DNA from: Pisaster brevispinus | Taxonomy: Eukaryota > Echinodermata > Asteroidea > Forcipulatida > Asteriidae | Reading direction: 5' to 3' | DNA: 64,000 bases | Assembly: GCA_023634235.1 (NCBI GenBank) | Contig: JAMKCF010000022.1 | Location: 5,200,541-5,264,540, forward strand | Part shown: positions 1 through 13,300 of the stretch, in pieces | Layout: each line of letters opens with the position of its first letter | How positions within the stretch are numbered: the first letter of the stretch is position 1 | The notes under the pieces: model-generated | Told to the model about the DNA's origin: nothing | Seen by the model: only the letters and a program-made list of their open reading frames with translations | Databases searched by the model: none | Program-made: the position numbers and the translations under genes

Positions 1-176
1 TCATATGGTTTTGCTCTTATTGTATGGTTTTGCTCTCAAAGTTTTACTTTAATTATATGGTTTTGCTCTTGTTATAGTATACTCTTATTGTATGGTTTTG
101 CTGTTATACACATGGTTTTGCTCTCGTTATACATGTATGTTTTTTCTCTTATACGTATGGTTTTGCTCTTATATAT
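1..176. repeat. Degenerate short tandem repeat
   Basis: About eight imperfect copies of a phrase close to tatggttttgctcttat occur with variable spacers. The array runs in from before the window start. No coding potential is seen. Confidence 0.75.
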
Positions 177-273
177 TTACAAATGCTCTTTAGTCATGAA
201 CGGTTATCAGCTCTCTTGCGGGAGGGGGGGGGGCAAATAAGACCGTCCCAAGAAAACAAATATACATCCACCG

Positions 274-1119
274 CGTTTACACTAGATCCAGAAAGGTGGA
301 TTGAGATCCGGCAATTTTTTAACGACCGCAGATCAAGATCCTGTGTCGCGTTTACACTAGCCTTTAGTCAAGGCGCACCGCGGCACCCCAGCCCAGGTAT
401 CACGCGCGAAAAAAGACTAGCGCTTTCGCCGCTCGCGCTAGTCTTTTTTCGCGCGTGATACCTGGGCTGGGGTGCCGCGGTGCGCCTTGACTAAAGGCTA
501 GCTCCGATCCCACTTTTGAACCGGATGTATATTGGTCATGACGTCACCGCTCCTCGCAAAGAGCTCAAAGGTCACGATTACAGCGCGCCACTTCTAGAAA
601 TAATCATTATCAAGGCGAAGGTAGAATGCAGAAAATACAGTACAGCAAATGATACGGATAACAACGACCATGCAGGTAGAAATATTTGGTAGATGGGAAT
701 TTAAAAAATACAGCAACAAGGCAAGCTCCGAACGTAACGATGTATGTATAAGGACGCTGAAAACAACAAAACGTTTCACACACGCACAGTCCATGTGCAC
801 ACAGCACACACACACATATAAACAGCGACGGATGTCCCACCAAAGCACAAGCAAAAAGCGCGCCATTCGTAGCGAAACCGGAAATGACCACATCGAATTG
901 CGGTGTCTGATCCACCTTTGCGTTTACACTTGTATTTGGAATCCACTTTGCCGGATCTGATCCACCAATTGCTGGATTCAACCCTCCTCGAAAGGTGGAT
1001 TAAAATTGCCGGATCTTGAACCAGGTCTGATCCGGCTTTTTTGCGTTTACACTAGCCGTTAATCCACATTGCCGGATCAGACCCGGGTCTGATCCACCTT
1101 TCTGGATCTAGTGTAAACG
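274..1119. mobile_element. Non-autonomous DNA transposon with perfect 28-bp terminal inverted repeats
   Basis: Positions 274-301 and 1092-1119 are exact inverted copies of each other, starting cgtttacactagatcc on the left. The interior has several more partial copies of the same phrases (gtttacactag, ggatcagac, tccacctttc), so it may be a nest of related elements. A perfect palindrome (357-501) sits inside, beginning at one internal cgtttacactag copy. No transposase frame is visible, and no clear target-site duplication was found. Confidence 0.65.
357..501. repeat. Perfect 66-bp palindrome (hairpin MITE)
   Basis: Arms 357-422 and 436-501 are exact inverted copies; the loop is 13 nt (423-435). 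The arms are GC-rich, with CpG-dense segments such as gcgcaccgcgg, unlike the AT-rich surroundings. The open frame that crosses it is a by-product of the palindrome. It looks like a recent foldback element nested in the larger 274-1119 element. Confidence 0.85.
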
Positions 1120-2336
1120 GGGTCGATGGCGCGTTAGCGCCGCCCCACTGAGTGGGCCAGTTCAGGGTCAAACTGCGCCAAATTGTAGTATGCAACTGCC
1201 GCAGTGAACACCAAGGGTTTAATGACCCAAGAAAAACAATGGATAATTTTTTTAAGCTGTGACGTCAGCTAAATGCTGAATTTTGATTGGCTTTCTGTAG
1301 GGAGATATTAATTGGAAATAATGCATGTGTTACACAGTGCTGGTGGCTATAGAAGAATGTATGAACAACTTCAATGTTTTGGGGTTTATATTTTACTGTG
1401 ATGAAATTATACTATAATTCAGCTTGTAGGCCTATCAGTCTGAGATATAACTGAGATTTCTTGCGGCTACAAGCTTTCCATTTCCCCTTTAGTCTAAAGA
1501 ATTCTTTGCTCGTTTTATACCGTGATGTTTTGAGAAAATGTCAATTCATGTTTCAGTTGAAACTTCAACGTTTGAATGATCTCCCGAAGACCTGAGGTTT
1601 CGATCAAACTTAGTAAAGATGCCACCATTTATACTGAACTAATAATTATTGGTCTCGATAATTAAACTGAAGACGACTGAGAACTGTAAATGCTTTTCCA
1701 CAGTTCGGATTTAAGGTTTTTACAAAAACGTGTTTATCTCATCCCCGATCACAATCACTGGCAGTGAATGATGTCAAGTTTTTACAGAGGGTCTTATCAA
1801 AACAGGCGTTTCGCAAAGGGGCCTACCATACACTTCAAAAGTAAATACTTTCAGTCGCAGCCAAATTTTGGTTTAGCTGTTCCTGAAGAATCAGGTTACT
1901 CTAGAAAATTTATTCGAGCTGAAATACTGGCGAAAATTCTTATTTTCTTTGCCTTAAAATGGCATTTAAAAAAAGTATTTTGTGATTTTCAGGCTTTTTC
2001 AAATAGTAAACAGAAATCAAACTGGCTTTTAATTCAAATTTCATAAAATATATATGGTAAACAACTTTCAAGACGATTTTCATGTCAATATCTAATCATT
2101 TGAACTGCTCATCAAAGCAGCAATTTTAAAATATTCGTTAAGTTCAACGATTTACTTCGCACTTGTTACAATTATTTTTTACTACAAGAATATAACCCGT
2201 GTTTAAAGATCTTTTGTCAATAATTCTTCCAGACCGTTGGGGACATAAACAAGTAAATAGGAGTATTGATTTTGGAAACAATCACTATTTGCCTATCTTT
2301 TTTACTTTGGCACAGTTTGACCTTGAACTGACCCAT
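1120..2336. other. Gene-free stretch
   Basis: AT-rich sequence with only short frames of no recognisable family. Nothing supported. Confidence 0.6.
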
Positions 2337-2413
2337 ACTCGACGTTGCGATCAGTATGCTCTGATCGTCTTCAGGAGAAATTTCTCCTGAAGATAATGAT
2401 CGAAACGTCGAGT
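2337..2413. repeat. Imperfect inverted repeat with 26-nt perfect core
   Basis: The two halves mirror one another (actcgacgtt... against ...aaacgtcgagt). The centre, 2368-2393, is a perfect self-complement starting tcttcaggagaaa. The left half carries about 11 extra nucleotides. It is probably a remnant of a foldback element. Confidence 0.6.
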
Positions 2414-5400
2414 TGTCACGGTTTCTTTCAGAATCATGGACCACTACTCAAAAGAAAATTACACACATGCTGTTACCACAACGTCATCAGTCATCGAGTT
2501 ACAAACAAAATAATAAAAAGTAAAGTTGAACAACACTAAAATCCCGATTTAAATATAAACGGAGAACGTTTTACATATGAGAAGCCCAAAACGGTACATG
2601 CCAAAAGCAACGTTCAACTTGAATAAAGTTTGTTGGGGTGTTGGGGTGTTTGTTTGTTTGTTTGTTTTCAGGAATAAAAACAAGTATGGGTGGAGAGGCA
2701 ACTTTGCTATAGGGAGCAACTTTGCAGGGCGACTTGGCAACTTTGCAAGATGACTATGTTCCCCAACAGTCAAACCGTAGAAGTTGCCGCCAATTGGGAT
2801 ATTATAGGCCCTTAAGGATTCGCCTACCCGCATAAACGACCCATCCGGCGGTGCCGGAAGCGAGTCGGTGGTGATGGTATGTCCAGTATTTTTCCCTGAC
2901 TATTATGTTAAGTCTTCGGTTTCATCAAAATAAAATATTATTTTTTTCTTAAACATTTGCAAGTGAAAAATATTTAAAACCCGTGAAGGCAATTCTCAAA
3001 TTACTTGATATTAAAAAATAATAATAATAATGATACTCAAGGGAACATTATTATCCCTCTAATTAAACCGGGAATAGAATTTTGTAATGGAATAGGCCTA
3101 TAATTTTTAGAACCGGGATGGAATTTCCCAAATTGCGAATTCAATTGAAAAATAGTTATGGGCCTAATTCACGTGGAACGAGCATAATTATCACATCTTA
3201 CTAGTTCTGTATTCTGTGCTGGTTGGCTGACACACGGTCCGTGGGGGTTAACTTATATCCAAATATGACGAGGTTTGAGAGTGAATGGTCGATGTTAGCT
3301 CTCTGAGGTACTGGAAGTTGACAAACTAGTTCACCCGAAATAAACCATGTTATATTTGTTTTACTATACCTCATACATTCAGTAACCGGTACAGTATTAA
3401 AAATAGGAGCAACGTGAACATTAACGTGTGTCGCCATTTTATTATTTTTTTTGGATGTATAGTACTGGTTGTATCAAAAATGTAATTGCTATTACAGGAT
3501 TTAAACCTAATTCATTGGCAACTTGAGGGTTGCAAGTTCAAAAATCGACTTCAGAATTCATGACTAGGGTGAAATGTCAATAACAAATTATGGCCAACGT
3601 CTTGAGGAATATCCCTTTTCGTGGGTTTTCCAAAGAGCAAATCTTAGCCTGGACCTCATCACCACTCTCACTGGTCTGAACATAATAGGACATGTACCTT
3701 TTAAGAAAACATAATGGCCATTGAAGTAGTCTTGAATGCAGTAAAAGAACTAGAACGAACTCAAATGAAAAGAACTAAATCAAGACAGTGTATACACGAA
3801 AATGAAATAGAAGGAACCCGCTAGGTTGATTTTGATTGAACTTAAATGCATGAACATGAAGGCGTGCATCTGCCGAAGAAAATCTATAGGCCAATTGCAT
3901 ATGACGTCACGGCAGCTAACGGTTATATGGCTTCTGACTGGCACCCCCGTGGGCGTTTTATGCGTCCATGTAAGCTTATATCAGTCTTTCTTCATCGCTC
4001 TTCTTCCATCAGTCTTTTGATCAATGCAAACGACCGATTGATGTGATGATCGGAATATTTGCCCCTTTGGCGTTACATAGTCTGTTGCTATCCCTTCTCC
4101 CTAAGCACATCATACCATAGAGTCCATGCTCATACCAAGGCCCTGGGATGGACTGCGGATGGCACAGTGAAAACATTCTGTGTTATCTTGGAAACTCTTT
4201 TAATCACAATTTGCATGGATTGGTTATTGCCTATAGGTACTCCCCCCCTAAAACTAGACATCAGTTTTTTGTTGATACAAAAGGTGTTCGGTGTAGACAT
4301 GCACGTTAGCAGAATTGGTGAATGAAATGAGAACATTTGGTAAACATCATGTCTTTGTGTGAAATATTGACACGAGAAGCTAATTGTGGTTTGAAATATT
4401 TGCATGTTTGAAATAAAATACTTTGATTAAGTCATATTTCAAAACCGATGACTAGCTTATTTCTTATCCAGACATGCTAAGTTTAAACATTGTTTGAACT
4501 TCCAACAAACTTGTAGTACATTTTAAAACTTGTCATGAGAGGGTGATGTCGAACGTAATGATGTCATTACTCCATAAATTGGAAGGCCTATAGGGGTAAA
4601 ACTTTATTTCATACACAGAGAGCAATTCAAAATTCCAGATCATGATAGTTGCAGACTTCAAAGCGGGAAACTTTTTTCTTCAACTTCTGGTTTCACGATG
4701 AGACAATATCAAATAGGGTCATGTAAGTGCAACTTGAACAAAGTAGGTAAATCCCTTTCATAAGATATATAAATTGTCAAAATAGCTTATGTAGTTCAGG
4801 AGGTATGATTTTTCAGAATATTAAACTTTGAATTAATGTAAATCAACACCTGATGACTGTCATGATGACGTCACAAAAGCGCAGTCATGTACTGTTGCCG
4901 ATCTAACTATGTGTTAAACTTAAAGGTTGTGTCAGTTTGTGAAGTGTATTTTTGTTAGCGGACAATCATGGGGAAAAAGAAGAAGAAGTATTTAAAAAAA
5001 ATTAAAAAACACCCCAAAACCGAACAAAAACAAAAGAAGTTCCGAGTGTTGCTCTGAACACCTAATAAAAAAACCCAATGCATAACAGGCTTCAAAACAC
5101 AACCCAAGGTTCCCATTGCACTCCAGGTAGTTCAGAACAACAGATCATTCTTGAAGAAGCTTGACACACATTGGAATAACAAGAAATACCCAAAGCTCTG
5201 GATTACATGTATGGCATTGTTGTCTTTAATTTGCATATACATTTAAGTGCTTTTTAGACATCAAAGGAAGACAGATTTAAACTAGCACTTATACTTAACA
5301 CTAATGCATAACAATTCATGGCGGGCAAACTGTTCCACGAAAACGGGCATATTTAAATTATGTTACATTCATAGCACCATGCATAATTTTAAAATACAAG

Positions 5401-6340
5401 ACATGTGTACATTATGCAATATTTATAACTAGTTGGCTTTCTGTTCATGATCATTCATTTAACTCCATTTTCTACATATTAAATTACTTTGCAAAGGTTT
5501 CTTTAAATATTTTAAAACTTTGGATACAAAATCTTAATTTAAACACATTACCGCTAAATTTTTAAAACTTGTATAATCTGTAAAAGGACATAGTTGTCTT
5601 ATTGTTGGTCAGGTTCCCACACACTCACACAAGCATGACAAGTGTGTAAATCGGGGACGCTACTAATGCCCCTGTTTTTTTCATACTTAAACTTTTTGTA
5701 CACACTTTCCAACTTGGGACCTTCACCCAACAGGATCATCTTTTGTTAGAGGTCCCTGGTTTGAATGTGTATACCTACCCTAGCCCGCACACTCGAGTCA
5801 ATACAGACTCAAGCCCATAGACTTGGGTCATGTCTTCAATACTTATCCAAAGTTTGATTGACTTTCTGTAGCAGCATCTGCCAAAAGGGCCTTAGGTTTA
5901 AAGTGATGCAACAGTGTTTCATCCATCCAACTGGGTCTCCTTGGCGTTAATCTTACCATGCAGGTAATTAAGTAATTTCTACAAAAGTTTTACAAAAACA
6001 ATAATTAAATGTTCTTAGTTTGTTTGTTCTTTTTTTTCCTCAAATACATTCTTTTCCAGGAGATCACTCAGTGTTTGACCCATACTGGTTGGTATTGTAT
6101 ATTCAAATTAGTGGCGGGACTTGTGTAATATATAACTTTAAAAGACAAAGCTTCTAGTGAGAACAAATTACTAATGGTTTAACTTAAACATAGAAATAAG
6201 TCTTCAACCTTCACATAATTTAAACAGCCTCTTTTCTTTTCTTTTTCTTTGCATAAAAAACCCTCACTTTTAATTATTTATTTTGATCTGCAAAACTTTA
6301 TAAAAGGTCTTTTCATGTAAATATTGTACTGTATTGTAAG
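2414..6340. other. Gene-free AT-rich stretch
   Basis: No exon-like frame with splice signals was found on either strand. It may be intergenic or distal 3'UTR of the minus-strand gene that ends at 10325. Confidence 0.5.
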
Positions 6341-6640
6341 CATGAATTCAGCCAATTTGACTTTCAGCTTGACGAATTCAGCTTTCCAGCTTATACTAAT
6401 TCAGCTTGTCGGCTTACATGAATTCAGCTTGTCAACTTACATGAATTCAGCCTGTCAGCTTACAAGAATTCAGCTTGCCAGCTTACATGAATTCAACTAT
6501 TTAGCTTACCACACAAATTCAGCATTTCAGCTTACATGAATTCAGCTTGTCAGCTTACATGAATTCAGCTTGTCAGGTTACATGAATTCAGCTTTTCAGC
6601 TTACACAAATTCAGCTTGTCAGCTTACATGAATTCAGCTT
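6341..6640. repeat. 23-bp minisatellite, about 13 degenerate copies
   Basis: The unit is close to atgaattcagcttgtcagct plus tac and contains an EcoRI-like gaattc in most copies. Copies vary by substitution and small indels. It lies in the gene-poor tract downstream of RhoGDI copy A. Confidence 0.8.
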
Positions 6641-9600
6641 AAAAAATTACACTTTTATACAAGATGTCTTAGCAGTGTTTCAAAGGGGCCAATAATAAAT
6701 ACTTCTGTCCTTTTTCTGAACAATTATAAGAATGAATAAACATCAATTAAATCAAACTTCAAAAACTAACATAAAAACAAATTAAAAAGTACATTAGACA
6801 TATAATTAATTAAATGACATAAACCTGTCAGACCAGTTCAGTTCTAAAATGAACAAAATGTAGTACATAAGTGATCTATTTTGCAATTTGAAGCGGTCAT
6901 TCTTTTTAGTTAGCTAGTCATGAGTGAAGAGTACAAGCCTAAATTTTTCTTTCTTTGCAGACAAATGGTTTGTTTAATTTCTTCTTTCCAAAGCCCAAAC
7001 ATGTCTGCTTGATTTTCCCAACCACTTTTAAACATCACTCTGTTCAAAATTAAAAATGAAAACAAATGGACATCCTCTGTAAACAGCTGGCAAGAAATTT
7101 AAGCACCTCTGATAAAATATAATTATATCTTTCATTTTCTGTCAATAATTGTTGTACACAATGACTTACTGAAGTACACACAGCCTGTAATTACTATCTC
7201 AATTGTATAATGATTATCCTTGTGCTGTTTATACAAAGGAGAATGTGAATTAATGATTAAACCTTTACTTGTTGCCAGAATGCACTTGTAATCTTTGTTA
7301 TATTATTCCAGGCAAATGTTTTATCAAACCTTTCATTATCTGTGACAGATAAAATGCCAACAAAGCTAGTTGTACTAAAGCTATCTAAATGAATCAACTG
7401 CACTGTCGACCAATCTTGTACCGCTCAGCTTGCAGCAAGTTTACTCTCCAATAATAACAGACTTTCAGTTTCAGATTTATGTGTTTGTGGTTGAGTGATA
7501 TACATATGTACACCCACACACTAATGTGTAACCAATGCTGTAGTGTATAAAAGCCATTGTTCATTCAACTGGTTGTTGACTGTTACCATTGCATTAAATG
7601 CTGTCATACAGTATGGTAATTAAAATAGCATCCAAGTAAAAAAAAAATGATAAAGAACGTATAGATGTTAAGCGCATGTTAAATTTTAAAAAGAAGTAAC
7701 CCACAAAATCTCCCCCTTCCCCCCCAAAAAAAAATAATAATAAAAAAACCAATAACAATAATAATAACAAAACAATTTTTTTTAAAGGAATAAATAAATA
7801 TATATTTTTTTAAATCACCCTTTAGAGTGACATTTTGAAATATATGTTTCAGAATTAGAGCTTTCCCTAGCATAATGTTTTAGCTTGAGAAAATAGATAT
7901 AAAGAGAACAAATTCAAGGGTTTCAGTATAAAAAGATAAAAATTTAAAAACGTATTAAGACATGGTGACTCAAAGAGAGGGTATACTTTTGGTAATTACT
8001 CCATAAATTAATGACTATTAAAATTTACTAGGAAAATAGTACTAAAGCTGTTGATAATGTATAACATTTTGAGAAACAATTCCCTTCTAAGGAATTAGGT
8101 TTTCGAGAACATTTCAATCTGAGAAACGTTCATGCATGAAACGTTTCTCAGATTTTGTAGTCCAATTGCAGATTATTCTTCCTACATGGACACAACCGCT
8201 TTAGTTTTTCAGCGCTATCTCAAAAACGCTACCACCTTTTGAAAGGAAATTTTCACAGGTTAGTTTTATTGTTTATCTACATTTACAATGGATTAAAACA
8301 ATCAAATAGTTTTAAAAAGTAAAGGTATACTTTGCCTTTAATTTTGTTTTGTTTGTTGACTAAATTTGATTGTCACGGTCCCAATTATGATGTAACAATT
8401 GTCCTGATGTTTAGTTTAGTTCTGAAAACCTTTCATTACAGGACATTTCCATTTGTGTGATGTCTACAAAACTGAAAGCTTAGACATTTTAATGACAATT
8501 TTGTGCACAGATATGAAAATTCTGGATTAATTTTGCTTAAGAAGCATCTTAATTCTCATACCCTAATTTTTCAAATATAACTTCTGGTTTGGACCGTCAG
8601 GAAGGGTAACTTTGGGATCATGTGCAGGCATGAAATGTGACACTTGTAATGAGGTAAATTAGGGTATGAATTCATGTCACGTCATGCAGTTCAAAAGCTA
8701 TAATTGATTTTAAACAATATCCCTTCACTTGATGTCAGTTGACACCTGATGACAATGTAGTGCTGTTATCTGTTTCATTATTAACAAGTTAAGTCATCAG
8801 CTTCTAAATGCTATATGACTTGACCTGAGGGGACAATGGTATGTTATCTTCTGACCAAGTCATGTACACATCCTATGGGAATAGAAATCCTATGATTATA
8901 TTTCTTACATAATGGACAAGGAGAACTTAAAGTATGCTTGGGTTCCAGCTAGATTCCCCAATTCCTTAATTATGACCTGGCAGCTCAAATTGAAATGTTG
9001 AGCAAAATACAAAGAACCTGTTGCATACTTACAGTTACAATGTATTGACAATAACACCCTGTCTTACAACAGTTATACTAGGTGATTCTTCAATAACTTG
9101 ATTCACCATAATGTTTGTAGAAATGTTAATATACCTGGCAAGATTTCTACACAATCCATGACTATTAAATATTACATAGCACACTTTTCTGTTCACTTAT
9201 AATGAGGCAAACAGTATAAAGGCAATTAATGGCATTTTAAAAACACAATCAAAGAACTTCTAGATTGAAAGTAGTGACATGTACAAATGATGATTTGAAC
9301 CATTTCAAAAGCCTACAAGAGACAATACTTGATACACTCTGATTCTATAAAATGTTTATATAAACCAATTTAACTTTGTGTAGTCTTAGAAAACTCAACA
9401 TACGTGTAAATGCAATTGATCGGAGAAACTTGATCAGAAACTGAAACACTTTACATCACCTTCAACTATGCTTTGGGTATGAGATTTTACTTCTTTTTTT
9501 TTTAGTACACTTAAGTTAACTATTTATGCTAATGTTTATTAGTTGTTGTTCCTTATTACGCGTGCACAACATGACATACATTTACAAGGTGTTTATATAT

Positions 9601-10324
9601 GCATATTTGGTTTCTTGTATTTTTGTCATTTCTTACATAAGGCATCAATGCAATTTTACTTCTTATCAAATGTGTGTGATTTAAGTAGTATTAAATGACC
9701 AGCTTATGCATTATATGCAACAGACTCACATACATAGATGTCCTTGAAAATTGTGCAAACTATTAAAGTTCATAACTCGCCCTTCCACTACATGGCAATT
9801 TCAGTGTTCTTGTTTAAGCTTATCAATTACATAAAAGCGTACTGGAATTGTTAATTAGTCAAATATTACATTGCATCTTGAAAGATACCTGAGCTCCATT
9901 TCACAAAGCCAGGGTTTAGAGTCATATCAAGATGAGTTGCCATAATGATGTGTATTGTGACATCACTTAGCATCAAGATTGATACGCATCTATACATCAA
10001 TCCAATAGCTCTGTGTAAAATCAAGCCCTGTATTTATTACTATTAATTGATAATGCTGTGGTTTACAATTGCATTCAGTCCTACTGATAAAAGGATTCTG
10101 TGTGTTATAGTTCAACCATTGATTTCTTTCTACAATTAAGCATCTTTGTTCTGTACAACTGTATGTATTACAGAGTTGCAAAAAAACTTCACATTTTCTG
10201 GATGGTAAGAAAGTAACACCAAGTGAGCCAATTAATGATACCCATTGAAATGTTTGTTATTTTGTTAGACCCAAGCCCTTGGGTATACAGGTATACAGGT
10301 ATACAGGTGCAATGCGTTTACTCT
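6641..10324. other. AT-rich stretch downstream of RhoGDI copy A, possibly in part its 3'UTR
   Basis: No gene is seen apart from the foldback element at 7978-8340. On the minus strand the first AATAAA after the stop codon lies near 10032-10037, which would give a 3'UTR of about 290 nt. Further AATAAA motifs lie lower down, so the true end is not fixed by sequence alone. Confidence 0.4.
7978..8340. mobile_element. Foldback MITE, copy 1 of a family also at 54420-54806
   Basis: A central hairpin (8116-8130 against 8140-8154, aatctgagaaacgtt) is flanked by longer imperfectly complementary arms ending near gggtatacttttggtaat and aaaggtatactttgcc. The same hairpin and both flanks recur in reverse orientation downstream of the ankyrin gene, including the phrase gctaccaccttttgaaa. 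No coding capacity. Confidence 0.7.
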
Positions 10325-13300
10325 TTAGTCCCAATCAGACTTGATATCGAAGGCCCATTCCCAAGTAAGAAAGACACGTTCATCATCATCCATTAACTTA
10401 CTCTGAACGATGTAATGACCACGAACAAGCGCCCCTTTAGAAAACTCCTCCACTCGTGTTTCATACTCTCTGACCTCTTTAGAAGGACCATAGCTACCCA
10501 ACATATGTACAGAAGAGTCACCTAAACAAAGAAGACATTATACCAAATACTTGAGTTCAGCTGCAAGCAGTCCTAACTCTACAGTAGAGTCAACTAAACA
10601 AAGAAGACATTATACAAAATACTTGAGTTCAGCTGCAAGCAGTCCTAACTCTACAGTAGAGTCAACTAAACAAAGAAGACATTATACAAAATACTTGAGT
10701 TCAGCTGCAAGCAGTCCTAACTCTACAGTAGAGTCACCTAAACAAAGAAGACATTATACAAAATACTTGAGTTCAGTTGCAAGCAGTCCTAACTCTACAG
10801 TAGAGTCACCTAAACAAAGAAGACATTATACAAAATACTTGAGTTCAGCTGCAAGCAGTCCTAACTCTACAGTAGAGTCACCTAAACAAAGAAGACATTA
10901 TACAAAATACTTGAGTTCAGCTGCAAGCAGTCCTAACTCTACAGTAGAGTCAACTAAACAAAGAAGACATTATACAAAATACTTGAGTTCAGCTGCAAGC
11001 AGTCCTAACTCTACAGTAGAGTCAACTAAACAAAGAAGACATTATACAAAATACTTGAGTTCAGCTGCAAGCAGTCCTAACTCTACAGTAGAGTCACCTA
11101 AACAAAGAAGACATTATACAAAATACTTGAGTTCAGTTGCAAGCAGTCCTAACTCTACAGTAGAGTCACCTAAACAAAGAAGACATTATACAAAATACTT
11201 GAGTTCAGCTGCAAGCAGTCCTAACTCTACAGTAGAGTCACCTAAACAAAGAAGACATTATACAAAATACTTGAGTTCAGCTGCAAGCAGTCCTAACTCT
11301 ACAGTAGAGTCAACTAAACAAAGAAGACATTATACAAAATACTTGAGTTCAGCTGCAAGCAGTCCTAACTCTACAGTAGAGTCAACTAAACAAAGAAGAC
11401 ATTATACAAAATACTTGAGTTCAGCTGCAAGCAGTCCTAACTCTACAGTAGAGTCACCTAAACAAAGAAGACATTATACAAAATACTTGAGTTCAGCTGC
11501 AAGCAGTCCTAACTCAACAGTAGAGTCAACTAAACAAAGAAGACATTATACAAAATACTTGAGTTCAGCTGCAAGCAGTCCTAACTCTACAGTAGAGTCA
11601 CCTAAACAAACAAGACATTATACAAAATACTTGAGCTCAGCTGCAAGCAGTCCTAACTCTACAGTAGAGTCAACTAAACAAACAAGACATTATACAAAAT
11701 ACTTGAGCTCAGCTGCAAGCAGTCCTAACTCTACAGTAGAGTCACCTAAACAATGAAGACATTATACAAAATACTTGAGCTCAGCTGCAAGCAGTCCTAA
11801 CTCTACAGTAGAGTCAACTAAACAAAGAAGACATTATACAAAATACTTGAGCTCAGCTGCAAGCAGTCCTAACTCTACAGTAGAGTCAACTAAACAAAGA
11901 AGACATTATACAAAATACTTAGTTCAGCTGCAAGCAGTCCTAACTCTACAGTAGAGTCACCTAAACAAAGAAGACATTATACAAAATACTTGAGCTCAGC
12001 TGCAAGCAGTCCTAACTCTACAGTAGAGTCACCTAAACAAAGAAGACATTATACAAAATACTTGAGCTCAGCTGCAAGCAGTCCTAACTCTACAGTAGAG
12101 TCAACTAAACAAAGAAGACATTATACAAAATACTTGAGCTCAGCTGCAAGCAGTCCTAACTCTACAGTAGAGTCACCTAAACAAAGAAGACATTATACAA
12201 AATACTTGAGCTCAGCTGCAAGCAGTCCTAACTCTACAGTAGAGTCAACTAAACAAAGAAGACATTATACAAAATACTTGAGCTCAGCTGCAAGCAGTCC
12301 TAACTCTACAGTAGAGTCACCTAAACAAAGAAGACATTATACAAAATACTTGAGCTCAGCTGCAAGCAGTCCTAACTCTACAGTAGAGTCAACTAAACAA
12401 AGAAGACATTATACAAAATACTTGAGTTCAGCTGCAAGCAGTCCTAACTCTACAGTAGAGTCACCTAAACAAAGAAGACATTATACAAAATACTTGAGCT
12501 CAGCTGCAAGCAGTCCTAACTCTACAGTAGAGTCAACTAAACAAAGAAGACATTATACAAAATACTTGAGTTCAGCTGCAAGCAGTCCTAACTCTACAGT
12601 AGAGTCACCTAAACAAAGAAGACATTATACAAAATACTTGAGCTCAGCTGCAAGCAGTCCTAACTCTACAGTAGAGTCAACTAAACAAAGAAGACATTAA
12701 AGTAAATCCCTATTCTTTTCCCTGCTGAACGTTGTTTTCGTTGGTAGTCGTCAAAGTGTGTAAGGGAAGTAGCATTTCAAGGGTAGGTTACGTGTGAAAT
12801 GTTTCTGGTTTTCGGATCGAACAGAACTGCATGGCCGGTCCGATAAGATAAATAGTTTGGCAACAAGAATGTAATTTCTAAACGTTGACTGAACGGTAAG
12901 CTTTTGTTACACAACAATATTTTTCAGATCTCGCTACAAGTATGAAAAACAATACATTTTGTCATCATGGGGCCGCAAAAATACCTCGTATTATCCATGT
13001 TCTCATTACAACCGTGCTCATATCTTCCTTTTTTTTAAGACATAGAAACACGCATGGGACAGTTCGGGACTGGTGAAAAACTTCGTATAGACCGGCGTCT
13101 CGTATCTTTCGAGCTCGTATTAACGAGAGTCTACTGTAAATGTCTAATAAATGTAAGCATTTAGCTGTCGACTCCCAAAGCATAAACATCAAGTCTGAGT
13201 CCAAATGGTCGAGTCCCATTCTGAGTCATTAGTCATTGATCATCCTGACTCAAATCAGAGTCTGAGTCACGAGTCAAACAACTCCGTAGCAATACAAGTG

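Noticed and set aside
183..458. 91-aa plus-strand frame
   Set aside because: It runs through transposon ends and half of a perfect palindrome; no homology.
10515..12699. CRISPR array
   Set aside because: Units are contiguous 72-bp tandem copies without unique spacers, in an animal genome.
10551..12700. Long plus-strand frames encoding a 24-residue repeat protein
   Set aside because: They are a product of a 72-bp minisatellite whose unit length is divisible by three. The array is the antisense of a splice junction in RhoGDI-A, there is no upstream gene context, and a point change and a 1-bp deletion break the frame without consequence.
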